From Ignavibacteriota bacterium (GTDB lineage Bacteria; Bacteroidota; Ignavibacteria; Kapaibacteriales; UBA2268), in NCBI GenBank assembly GCA_019637995.1, contig JAHBUQ010000001.1:248001-312000 (forward strand): a DNA stretch of 64,000 bases, given 5' to 3'. Each line of letters begins with the position of its first letter. Position 1 is the stretch's first letter. A program made the translations under genes and the position numbers. Shown in pieces: positions 27,957 to 35,586 of this stretch. Under the pieces are notes generated by a model, which saw only the letters and a program-made list of their open reading frames with translations, ran no database searches and was not told where the DNA came from.

Positions 27957-29237
27957 TTAGAGTCCAATACCGAATCCAACTGTATAGCCAATTTTTTCAG
28001 TGGTAAACCACTTTGATGTACCACCTGATTGTGGCTCTTTAAACATAAGCATGCCACCTTCAATACCAAAATTAAGATAGAAACTGTCTGTAATAAAGTA
28101 ATTCATTCCGGCGGTGCTTCTTAGAAGCGGACCAATTGATGTACCGGCAGCCAATATGCTTATCTCAGGCTGTAGTCCGTCTAAACCAAAATCACCGAAA
28201 TTATAGTGGTAAGTCAGTGCATACCATGAGCCATTCCATGACTGGTCATAACGGTATAGAATTCCGTCAATTTCTTTATTGAAACTCATCAGGAAATTTT
28301 CCATTCCGTAAGCAATACCAACAGAATGATTTCCGGCAATGTTATATTTGAAACCTATGCTCAAATTATTAAGTAAAGGATTGTTTTCGCCGGCAAGATT
28401 GAAATCTGGAAAAGACCTGCCACCAAAATTTCTGATGTAGAAACTTGTGTTTTGCATTATATCATCCATGATATTATTCTGAGCAATAAGTCTTCTATTA
28501 TCCGGAGATTTACCGTCTAAAATAACAGGCATATTGCTGAGTGAAAGCATACTGCTTTGAATAAAGACTGATTGTGTCTGATAAGTAGGATCATCGTAAA
28601 ATGCAGAATTTGAATTTGCATCACTAAGTATTGAATTTTCTGCATTTGCAAATGTCCCAAGTTTAGTAGGATTTCCTGCAAATGAATTTTTATGAACAGA
28701 AGAATATTTTTTATCAAGAATGCTTCCTGTTGTAGAAATATTATCAATTACTGAATTTGCCTCAGAATCTTGGCTGAATGATTCAATCACAGGTATATCA
28801 CCAGTAGAAATACCGTTAGAAAATCCACTTTTTGACACAAATTGTTCGCTGCTTAAATCACCTTCAGACTGTTTGTTCAGTAGAAAAACAGCAACTAATG
28901 CCATAAAACCAACAGCCAGAGCAGTAAGAGCTGTACGGCTGTATAGGAAAGCGCCAATGGTTCCAGCAGTTTTTAATCCTGAATCAACCCATGAATAAAA
29001 TGCACCATGGCTCAAACCGGCGGTTTTCATAATACTTGCCTTCAGATAAGCAGGAGGTGTCACTAGAGAATTTCTCAAACTATTTCTAATCTGAACAAAA
29101 TGTCTCATTTTTTCCTGAAGTTCGCCACTTTGAGCTATTTCATAGAAAAGTGTACCTGTTTCCTCCTGAGAAAGCTCTCCATCAAGGAAAGCTACCAGCT
29201 TTTCGGAAGAATTCATGTAGTCTGTTGAATCGTACAT
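27957..29237 (-). CDS. Anti-sigma-like membrane protein fused to a C-terminal beta-rich domain
   Basis: The 426-residue protein starts with an anti-sigma-type helical domain (residues 10-70: VAFLDGELSQEETGTLFYEIAQ, a pattern typical of anti-sigma zinc-finger-like proteins, although the Cys/His zinc ligands are absent). A membrane helix lies at 102-120, then a 140-residue low-complexity linker. Residues 265-426 are a glycine- and aromatic-rich series of amphipathic strands (LSIGFKYNIAGNHSVGIAYGM and later TEKIGYTVGFGIGL) resembling an outer-membrane beta-barrel. An inner-membrane helix and a barrel-like domain in one chain is unusual. It is encoded 23 bases after the ECF sigma gene. Confidence 0.8.
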   Translation of the reverse strand: MYDSTDYMNSSEKLVAFLDGELSQEETGTLFYEIAQSGELQEKMRHFVQIRNSLRNSLVTPPAYLKASIMKTAGLSHGAFYSWVDSGLKTAGTIGAFLYSRTALTALAVGFMALVAVFLLNKQSEGDLSSEQFVSKSGFSNGISTGDIPVIESFSQDSEANSVIDNISTTGSILDKKYSSVHKNSFAGNPTKLGTFANAENSILSDANSNSAFYDDPTYQTQSVFIQSSMLSLSNMPVILDGKSPDNRRLIAQNNIMDDIMQNTSFYIRNFGGRSFPDFNLAGENNPLLNNLSIGFKYNIAGNHSVGIAYGMENFLMSFNKEIDGILYRYDQSWNGSWYALTYHYNFGDFGLDGLQPEISILAAGTSIGPLLRSTAGMNYFITDSFYLNFGIEGGMLMFKEPQSGGTSKWFTTEKIGYTVGFGIGL

Positions 29238-29260
29238 TTTAATTAACCTTTAATATATTA

Positions 29261-29845
29261 TTATTTTTTTTCATTTTTATCCTCCTCAAAATCATTTAAA
29301 TAAGGCGTGAGGATACTTCGTAATTTTTCCTTAGCTCTGTAGAGATGAACCCTGACAGATGACATAGGTATTTTCATTGCTTCGGAGATTTCATTGTAGC
29401 TCATATCAAGATATTCTCTTAAAATCACCACTTCCCGAAGGTGTTCCGGCAGAGTGTCTATTGCAAATTCAATAATTTTACCCAACTCTTTGTTTTCAAG
29501 TGTATTTTCTGAGTAGCCTGACTCATAGTCATCAACCAGAGATACTGTTTCTTTCTTACGATTATATTCATTATAGCACAAATTTCTTGCTACAGTCATC
29601 AAAAAACCCGGTACATTTTTTACTTCAAGCTTATTCTGGCTACTTGTATGAAGTTTGGCAAATACTTCCTGAAAAATATCTTCAGCAAGTTCTTTGTTGC
29701 CAAGATATTTCAAACAAAATGTATAAATTCGCTGCGAATAACGTGAGTAAAGCTCATCAAATGCCTTACGTGCTATACGCTTGTCTTTGCAGAGCATGGA
29801 GTACAATTCACTATCGCTGACTATATTTATATCATTGTTTATCAA
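29261..29845 (-). CDS. ECF-type RNA polymerase sigma factor
   Basis: A 194-residue sigma factor with region 2 (about 20-90: KAFDELYSRYSQRIYTFCLKYLGNKELAEDIFQEVF) and region 4 (about 125-180: LPEHLREVVILREYLDMSYNEISEAMKIP with a helix-turn-helix). The start is a TTG at 29845: no ATG lies upstream in frame, a stop is three codons before it, and the residues SDSELYSMLCKDKR after it fit the family N-terminus. It heads a three-gene unit with the anti-sigma fusion and the lipoprotein. It is a different type from the first ECF factor; the regulon is unknown. Confidence 0.92.
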   Translation of the reverse strand: MINNDINIVSDSELYSMLCKDKRIARKAFDELYSRYSQRIYTFCLKYLGNKELAEDIFQEVFAKLHTSSQNKLEVKNVPGFLMTVARNLCYNEYNRKKETVSLVDDYESGYSENTLENKELGKIIEFAIDTLPEHLREVVILREYLDMSYNEISEAMKIPMSSVRVHLYRAKEKLRSILTPYLNDFEEDKNEKK

Positions 29846-30018
29846 AACATTTCAAAAAAACTTTTTTTAAATTTGCACATCTTACTATTATATAGACAAA
29901 TTAAAACGCATTTTGTCACACTTTTTTCAAAAAAAATTAAAATTTTGTGCTTTTTTTTTTGTCTTTAGCTATTATTTCGTTTAATTATTATAAATTTCAT
30001 ACAATTTTAGTGAATTCA

Positions 30019-31119
30019 ATGACCGAAGATTATAAAATATTGGTGATAACTCAATCCAATGTAACTGATAAGGAGCTTATTAAAGTCATATCCGGAATTG
30101 GTGGAGACTTTTCTTGTGTAACAGTTGATAAATTAACTCAAAAGTTATACAACTTCAAACCTGATGTAATTTTGTTGGATAAATCAATATCAATAGATGA
30201 TGCAAAATTGGTTTCTTCCGAACTTAATTCATTAAACTTCAAGGATGCTTCAATAATTGCTCTAATTGATAATAAAAATATTGCTAATATTGATTTATAC
30301 ATTGAATCCGGTGCTCACGACTTTATTTTTTCACCTATTAATAATTCTGAATTCAGGCTTAGAATCCGAAATCATATCAATTTGATTAAGTATAAACGTG
30401 AATGGGAAAATCAGCTCAGACATCTTGAATTGCTAAATAAGGAAAAGAACGAAATTCTTGCTATTGCTGCACACGACTTGAAAAATCCAATTTTCAGCAT
30501 ACAATTACTTGGTAAAACTATAAGAGATGATACTTCATTAACAAAAGAAGAACTTTACGAATTTTCTAATGATATTGTTGCTTCATGCGATAGAATTATT
30601 GATATTATAAAGCAGCTTCTTGACTTGAATTCTATTGAATCAGGAAAAATAAATATTGATATCAAAAAGCAAAGCATTCATGAGTCTGTAATTCACTTTA
30701 TTGAGTTATACAAACATAAAGCTGACAATAAGGATATTAAGATAATTCTGGAAAAACATTCTGATGGTATTTGCGTAACTGATTTGGTATCATTTAACAA
30801 TATTTTTGATAATTTCTTATCAAATGCAATCAAATATTCACCGTTTGGGAAAGAGGTATATGTCAGGTTGGAAGATTCAGTAAACAATTTAATCGTAAGT
30901 GTAAAAGACCAAGGTCCCGGAATTCCTGAAGCAGAACAAAATAAGTTGTTTAAGCGTTTTGCAAAAATCTCAAACAAGCCCACAGGGGGAGAAAACTCAA
31001 CAGGGCTTGGACTTTCGATTGTTAAGAAATTTTCAGAACTTATCAATGCTGATATCAAATTCAGTAATAATATAGAAGAGGCGGGAGCTACTTTTTCTGT
31101 AATTCTTCCAAAATCTTAA
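30019..31119 (+). CDS. Histidine kinase with an N-terminal degenerate receiver domain
   Basis: The ATG at 30019 is preferred over the GTG at 29947 because the receiver fold begins right there (TEDYKILVITQSN). Residues 5-120 form a response-regulator-like domain with the phospho-acceptor Asp54 in ILLDKS, but the acidic pair is replaced by Thr11-Gln12, the conserved Thr by Ile83, and the Lys by Ser105 (FSPINN). A short coiled coil joins it to the kinase core: H-box IAAHDLKNPIFS with His152, N-box SNAIKYSPFG, G-boxes DQGPGIP and STGLGLSI. It is probably cytoplasmic. The gene overlaps the convergent 2TM gene by 32 bases at its 3' end. Likely an orphan kinase whose pseudo-receiver senses a protein or ligand. 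Confidence 0.88.
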   Translation: MTEDYKILVITQSNVTDKELIKVISGIGGDFSCVTVDKLTQKLYNFKPDVILLDKSISIDDAKLVSSELNSLNFKDASIIALIDNKNIANIDLYIESGAHDFIFSPINNSEFRLRIRNHINLIKYKREWENQLRHLELLNKEKNEILAIAAHDLKNPIFSIQLLGKTIRDDTSLTKEELYEFSNDIVASCDRIIDIIKQLLDLNSIESGKINIDIKKQSIHESVIHFIELYKHKADNKDIKIILEKHSDGICVTDLVSFNNIFDNFLSNAIKYSPFGKEVYVRLEDSVNNLIVSVKDQGPGIPEAEQNKLFKRFAKISNKPTGGENSTGLGLSIVKKFSELINADIKFSNNIEEAGATFSVILPKS

Positions 31120-31573
31120 ACCCGAAATTCTCAAATAAGTTTTTCCACTTATTAGATTTCATGATTTTTTTTGCGCCGGCTTCAATCTTGGCTTTACTGG
31201 GATAGATGCTGTCAACAAAATCAAATGCAAGACCGATACCCCAGCCTAATGGAGGAAAAATTGACCATGTTATTCCACCTGTAAGGAAATAATCCAAACC
31301 AACTAAAAATCCGTTAATGATTATATAAGCTGTCAAATGCTCCCGAAATGAACTTCTTTTTTTATCCAGATACATTTGTTTGGCTTGTTCAAATAATGTA
31401 TAATCTTTTTCTTCCTGTAAAGCATTACGAACTTGCTGAGGACTAATGTTAAGTTCAGCAGCAATACGGTAAAGCTCACTTTCAGTAATACCACTGTTAT
31501 AATCAGCATTCTTACTGATAGCACGCTTAATAATGCGTTCTATTTCATCGCTTTGGAATATTTTGTCACTCAT
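31088..31573 (-). CDS. 2TM domain-containing protein
   Basis: A 161-residue protein with an N-terminal helical part (about 1-80) that includes a helix-turn-helix-like segment ITESELYRIAAELNISPQQVRNAL, followed by two membrane helices (about 85-130) of the 2TM domain kind (GLDYFLTGGITWSIFPPLGWGIGLAFD). Such domains are found at the end of histidine kinases and alone in Bacteroidota; function is unknown. The last 32 bases overlap the convergent histidine kinase gene, so the two transcripts run into each other. The SHOCT-like N-terminus suggests interaction with a partner at the membrane. Confidence 0.75.
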   Translation of the reverse strand: MSDKIFQSDEIERIIKRAISKNADYNSGITESELYRIAAELNISPQQVRNALQEEKDYTLFEQAKQMYLDKKRSSFREHLTAYIIINGFLVGLDYFLTGGITWSIFPPLGWGIGLAFDFVDSIYPSKAKIEAGAKKIMKSNKWKNLFENFGFKILEELQKK

Positions 31574-31788
31574 AATTGGCTCTCTTCATATATACTTTTT
31601 TACGTTTTGCAGATTCAATTGTTTCAAATAAAGTAAATATTTTGGAAATATAAAATTAATATTCGTATTATCAATGATAAAAAATATTTTTAAAATAGCT
31701 ACTATCATCATTTAATTTAGCTTAAAATAAACAATGAATCGTCTTGCAATAAAATCATATCATTTTAAAAAATTCATGGATTAAACTT

Positions 31789-32460
31789 ATGAAAAAATAT
31801 TTTCTTTTTTTTCTAATTGGAGTAATTTCTACTCCTCTTTATTCAAGGCCCTTCAGGGTTGAACAAGTACCAAACGGTGGAAAATTTCAGTGTCTGACTT
31901 GTCACACTTCAGGCTCAGGTGGCTCACTGAATTCATTTGGTCAGGAAGTATTTTCGAATCATTTATCTGTACGAAATGCTGCCGGAAACGTCATCTGGTC
32001 TGAATCGCTGGCATCAATTGATTCAGACGGCGATGGATTTACGAATGGAGAAGAATTGCTTGACCCCCAAGGAGTTTGGAAAATCGGACAAAGTGACCCG
32101 GGCAATCCAGCAGATGTTGGTAATCCTGGTAATCCAAATAGCGTACCTGTTGGTGTACTTGAATGGCTAACCGGCAATTCTAATAGTTTACTTAAAATAA
32201 ATTCTGTTAGTCCGAATCCTGTAATTGATGTTATTAATTTATCAATAGAAGTAAAAGAAACTTCTATCGTTGAAGTTAAATTATTCGATATTTCGGGAAG
32301 ATTAGTTGCTTTTATAGACAAAAAAGAAATGCAATCCGGGACATACTCAATATCTTATCCATTGAACAGATTCTCCGCTTCATTGTCATCAGGAAATTAC
32401 GTTTTAAGTGTTACCGGTGATAATGCATCTGATATTCAAAGCATAGTTATTACTAAGTAA
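31789..32460 (+). CDS. T9SS cargo protein with a CXXCH motif
   Basis: A 223-residue secreted protein with a signal peptide (4-19). Cys35-LT-Cys38-His39 is a standard CXXCH heme c motif, in the context GKFQCLTCHTSGSGG. An Asp-rich SIDSDGDGFTNGEELLDP (near 80-98) is a thrombospondin type 3 / dockerin-like calcium loop. The last 75 residues form a T9SS sorting domain (SVSPNPVIDVINLS...). The combination suggests a surface or secreted monoheme protein; heme attachment is predicted from the motif only. It is flanked by an intergenic region and a hairpin near the convergent TonB receptor gene. Confidence 0.8.
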   Translation: MKKYFLFFLIGVISTPLYSRPFRVEQVPNGGKFQCLTCHTSGSGGSLNSFGQEVFSNHLSVRNAAGNVIWSESLASIDSDGDGFTNGEELLDPQGVWKIGQSDPGNPADVGNPGNPNSVPVGVLEWLTGNSNSLLKINSVSPNPVIDVINLSIEVKETSIVEVKLFDISGRLVAFIDKKEMQSGTYSISYPLNRFSASLSSGNYVLSVTGDNASDIQSIVITK

Positions 32461-32483
32461 TTACTGTTTATTACTATTTTAAA

Positions 32484-32537
32484 GAGCTGTATCTAATTTA
32501 TACATTTAATTTAAACGTAGAAATTATGATACAGCTC
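32484..32537. terminator. Hairpin between convergent genes
   Basis: GAGCTGTATC (32484-32493) pairs exactly with GATACAGCTC (32528-32537), and the next six bases also pair after one bulged T. The loop is about 20 bases. Neither side has a long T run (minus strand TTT only), so it is a moderate terminator candidate for both convergent genes. Confidence 0.55.
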
Positions 32538-32554
32538 AATAATATAAATAATCA

Positions 32555-34837
32555 TCAGAATTCCCAGCTTATTCCAATACTTGGAAGAATACCGATAGAC
32601 TGCTGTAAAACAGGTGAGCCAGTTCTTGGATCCCATCTGATGCCGCTAACATTCTTTCTGCCATATATATTTTGAATATCAATATAGAATATTAATGTTG
32701 ATTTAGCAAAATTCCAACGTCTGTCAATACGCAAATCGGCTGCATTGAAGCCGGGAAGCCTTTCACCTTCATTATATTGATCGAAGTCAATTCTGCCGTC
32801 CTGAGTGAATGGTGAAGTCGGGACACCTGTAGCTGCACGAAATTTCGCTGATACTTCCCAATAGTTATTGATTCTCCAACCTACTGCAATATTAAATATG
32901 AATCTGCTGTCAAATGCTGAAGGTCGCTCTTTTCCATCAAGCGAAGTAAATCTTGACTCAGCATAAGTAACACTAAAAAGTCCATAAATCGGAATATCGC
33001 TGAGTTTTTTCTGGATAAATAGTTCTGCTCCCCTTGACCATCCGGTAGCAGAACTTGAAATCGGTTCAAGACCGAAAGGTATATCAGAACTTATGTCATC
33101 AAATCCTGAAGGCGCCAAAACAGCCTGAGGTCTGAATACTCTACCCGGATAATTGGCATACTGCTTGTAAAATACTTCCAGCTGAACTTTTATATCTTCA
33201 AGCGGTGTATGCTGATAACCCACTACAACCTGATCCGCTCTGATTGGATTAAGTTTATTACTTTCATCGCCAATCAACCAAATATAGCTCGGAGCCTGAT
33301 AATATCTGCCTATACTTCCTATGAAAGCAGAATTTTCATTCAATTGATAAATATATGAAAGCCTTGGTGAAAAGAATAATTTATCATCAGTGAAATTGTA
33401 ATAATCCATCCTGCCGCCAAGTGTAAATCTATGTAATCCAATTGTATGACTCATACTGACATAAGTAGCATTACGAAATGCAGTTATTGATGTATCAACG
33501 CTTAATGGTTGTGGCACACCATTTTGATTGGTTCGCACAAATCCTGGAATTGTTATTGTATAATCCAACATACCCGCATATTTTATCTGATTTCCAAAAG
33601 TCAGTTCTGTCTGAGGTCCAAGCTGTAAATCAACATCACTTCTTAATATAAATTCACCTTCTTTAGAGTCATTTCTGAATATTTCAACTAAATTTGAGTC
33701 ATTCTGAAATGTTGTAAATCTTGTGTATGAAGTCCCTGCTGTAACAGTCATAAATCCTGTACCAAAGAGATGCTTCCACGTCAAACCGGAGAAATTCTGG
33801 TACTGATCAGGTATTGCCACCTGACTATTGCTGAACCTGCCGTCTTCTTCGTCATTGTTAAGCTTAACATCATTAATTGCTGATACAGTTAAGAAAGTCA
33901 AAGTATTTTTTTCATCAAGTCTGTAATTTACTTTTCCCTGATAATCCCAGTACTGCGGAATAAATGAGAATCCTGCTAACTGGAATATAAAATCCAGATA
34001 ACTTCTTCGGGCGCTGAATAACCACGAACCTTTATCACCAATTGGTCCTTCAAGATTCAAGCCGAAATTAACGGCACTTAGGGTAGCTTTACCTCCGAAT
34101 TGCGATTCATTGCCATTTCGAAGCTGAATATTTGTAACTGATGATGTCTTATCACCGAATTTAGCCCCGAACCCGCCAGCGGAGAAATCAACATTGCGAA
34201 CAAAATCAAGATTAATTATTGATAGCGGACCGCCTGTTGAGCCTTGTGAGCCGAAGTGATTAATGTTATTTACTTCAAGACCATCTACAATAAATAAATT
34301 TTCAAATGGAGCACCACCACGTACAATTAAATCATTTCTGCCTGCTGCTGTAACATTTACGCCGGGAAGTAATGCAACAGCTCTTATGACATCTTCCTGA
34401 ACACCCGGTGCACGCCTTATATCTTCGAAATTTAGATTTTGAGTACTTGTTACAGTCTCTGTTCGTTTGATAAAATAACTCGCTTTAACTTCAGCACCTT
34501 CCAACCGAATTACTTTTTCGACCAGCTTAATTTCCAGGAATGCAGGTTTACCAGCACCAACTGGAACATCAGTTCTGACGAACTGTTCATATCCGATGAG
34601 ATTAAATTGAACTTTTTGGATACCAAATGGCACATCCTTAATTTCGAACGAGCCGTCTTTCTTGGAAATCGCACCTTTATCTGTACCCAAAACTCTTACC
34701 GTAACTCCCGGAAGCGGATTTTGTGTCATAGAGCTTACTATTCTTCCGGTTATCCTGCCACCTCTTGCTTCCTGACCAACCAAAAATACTGCTGAAAATA
34801 CTATCAGCAAAATAATCAATCCCAAAAATCTCTTCAT
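32555..34837 (-). CDS. TonB-dependent outer-membrane receptor
   Basis: A 760-residue outer-membrane receptor. After a signal peptide (1-21) come a carboxypeptidase-like regulatory domain (28-112, GRITGRIVSSMTQNPLPGVTV), a plug domain (about 125-235: LNFEDIRRAPGVQEDVIRAV, LIVRGGAPFENLFIVDGLEV), and a 22-stranded barrel ending in SIGISWEF. It imports a ligand across the outer membrane using TonB energy. No SusD partner follows, so it is not a standard SusCD pair; the substrate is unknown. It is divergent from a MarR-like regulator gene, with an inverted repeat between them that may be an operator. Confidence 0.93.
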   Translation of the reverse strand: MKRFLGLIILLIVFSAVFLVGQEARGGRITGRIVSSMTQNPLPGVTVRVLGTDKGAISKKDGSFEIKDVPFGIQKVQFNLIGYEQFVRTDVPVGAGKPAFLEIKLVEKVIRLEGAEVKASYFIKRTETVTSTQNLNFEDIRRAPGVQEDVIRAVALLPGVNVTAAGRNDLIVRGGAPFENLFIVDGLEVNNINHFGSQGSTGGPLSIINLDFVRNVDFSAGGFGAKFGDKTSSVTNIQLRNGNESQFGGKATLSAVNFGLNLEGPIGDKGSWLFSARRSYLDFIFQLAGFSFIPQYWDYQGKVNYRLDEKNTLTFLTVSAINDVKLNNDEEDGRFSNSQVAIPDQYQNFSGLTWKHLFGTGFMTVTAGTSYTRFTTFQNDSNLVEIFRNDSKEGEFILRSDVDLQLGPQTELTFGNQIKYAGMLDYTITIPGFVRTNQNGVPQPLSVDTSITAFRNATYVSMSHTIGLHRFTLGGRMDYYNFTDDKLFFSPRLSYIYQLNENSAFIGSIGRYYQAPSYIWLIGDESNKLNPIRADQVVVGYQHTPLEDIKVQLEVFYKQYANYPGRVFRPQAVLAPSGFDDISSDIPFGLEPISSSATGWSRGAELFIQKKLSDIPIYGLFSVTYAESRFTSLDGKERPSAFDSRFIFNIAVGWRINNYWEVSAKFRAATGVPTSPFTQDGRIDFDQYNEGERLPGFNAADLRIDRRWNFAKSTLIFYIDIQNIYGRKNVSGIRWDPRTGSPVLQQSIGILPSIGISWEF

Positions 34838-34884
34838 AAAAAATTTTGACCTGTTTGTATAATTAATAAAATTATTTCAAAATT

Positions 34885-34901
34885 GTATCGTTAATTGATA
34901 C
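34885..34901. promoter_or_regulatory. Inverted repeat between TonB receptor and MarR-like genes
   Basis: GTATC-N7-GATAC forms a small dyad in the divergent region. A related TATCGTAAT sequence recurs at about 34953. It could be an operator for the MarR-like protein. The assignment is by position only. Confidence 0.4.
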
Positions 34902-34967
34902 GAAAACGTTGCAATAAATTAGATATTTTAATGAATATTATAAAAATATCACGCTATCGTAATAAAT

Positions 34968-35585
34968 ATGGAAATTAACGAAATAATAAATTTACTCAGG
35001 AAATGGTCAGATTTCAAATTGTCTAATAAAGAATCTGATTTATATGATTTTGGGCGTTGGCTGACTGATAATTCTGATACTCAGCCAAATCATATTGTTG
35101 TACCAATACTAAAAACCGGAAAAGTTCTGACTGATGAATATTCAGGTGAAGTGCAATTTCTGGCATCATATTTTATAACCCGGATGAATAAATTCATCAA
35201 AATTTATACAAAAGAAATTTTCAACGAATACGGTCTTACTGGTGGAGATGATTTTTCATTTCTTGCTTTAATTGATAAAATGGACAGACCTAATAAAAAA
35301 GAATTATGCCTGGCAAATTTAACCGAAATTACAACAGGAATGGATATAATCAAGAAATTGGTGAAATTGGGATATACAGAAGAAATTGCTGACGATTATG
35401 ACAAACGTGCCAAACGGCTGATAATAACCGAAAAAGGCAGGTTCACTGCTAATGCTGTTTATAGCCGACTAAACCGTCTAAGAGAAGATGTTTTGGGCGA
35501 CCTTACAGGAGATGAGCGAACTGTTATCATCCGCTTCCTCGAGAGACTGAATACATATCATACGAACTATATTATGAGCCGATAA
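34968..35585 (+). CDS. MarR family transcriptional regulator
   Basis: A 205-residue winged-helix protein. Residues about 65-175 carry the MarR fold: GGDDFSFLALIDKMDRPNKKELCLANLTEITTGMDIIKKLVKLGYTEEI is the helix-turn-helix region, and the wing follows at DDYDKRAKRLIITEKGR. MarR proteins act as dimers and are released from DNA by ligands or oxidation. It is divergent from the TonB receptor gene and could regulate it and itself. The N-terminal 60 residues extend the usual dimerisation region. Its stop is one base from the convergent uvrA stop, so no terminator space exists between them. Confidence 0.85.
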   Translation: MEINEIINLLRKWSDFKLSNKESDLYDFGRWLTDNSDTQPNHIVVPILKTGKVLTDEYSGEVQFLASYFITRMNKFIKIYTKEIFNEYGLTGGDDFSFLALIDKMDRPNKKELCLANLTEITTGMDIIKKLVKLGYTEEIADDYDKRAKRLIITEKGRFTANAVYSRLNRLREDVLGDLTGDERTVIIRFLERLNTYHTNYIMSR

Positions 35586-35586
35586 T

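Noticed and set aside
27957..28069. Upstream start at 28069 for the ASH lipoprotein
   Set aside because: It would bury the lipoprotein signal inside the protein; the ATG at 27955 puts the signal at the N-terminus.
31959..32321. 120-residue minus-strand frame opposite the CXXCH cargo gene
   Set aside because: The plus-strand gene has signal, heme motif and sorting domain; the antisense frame is a shadow.
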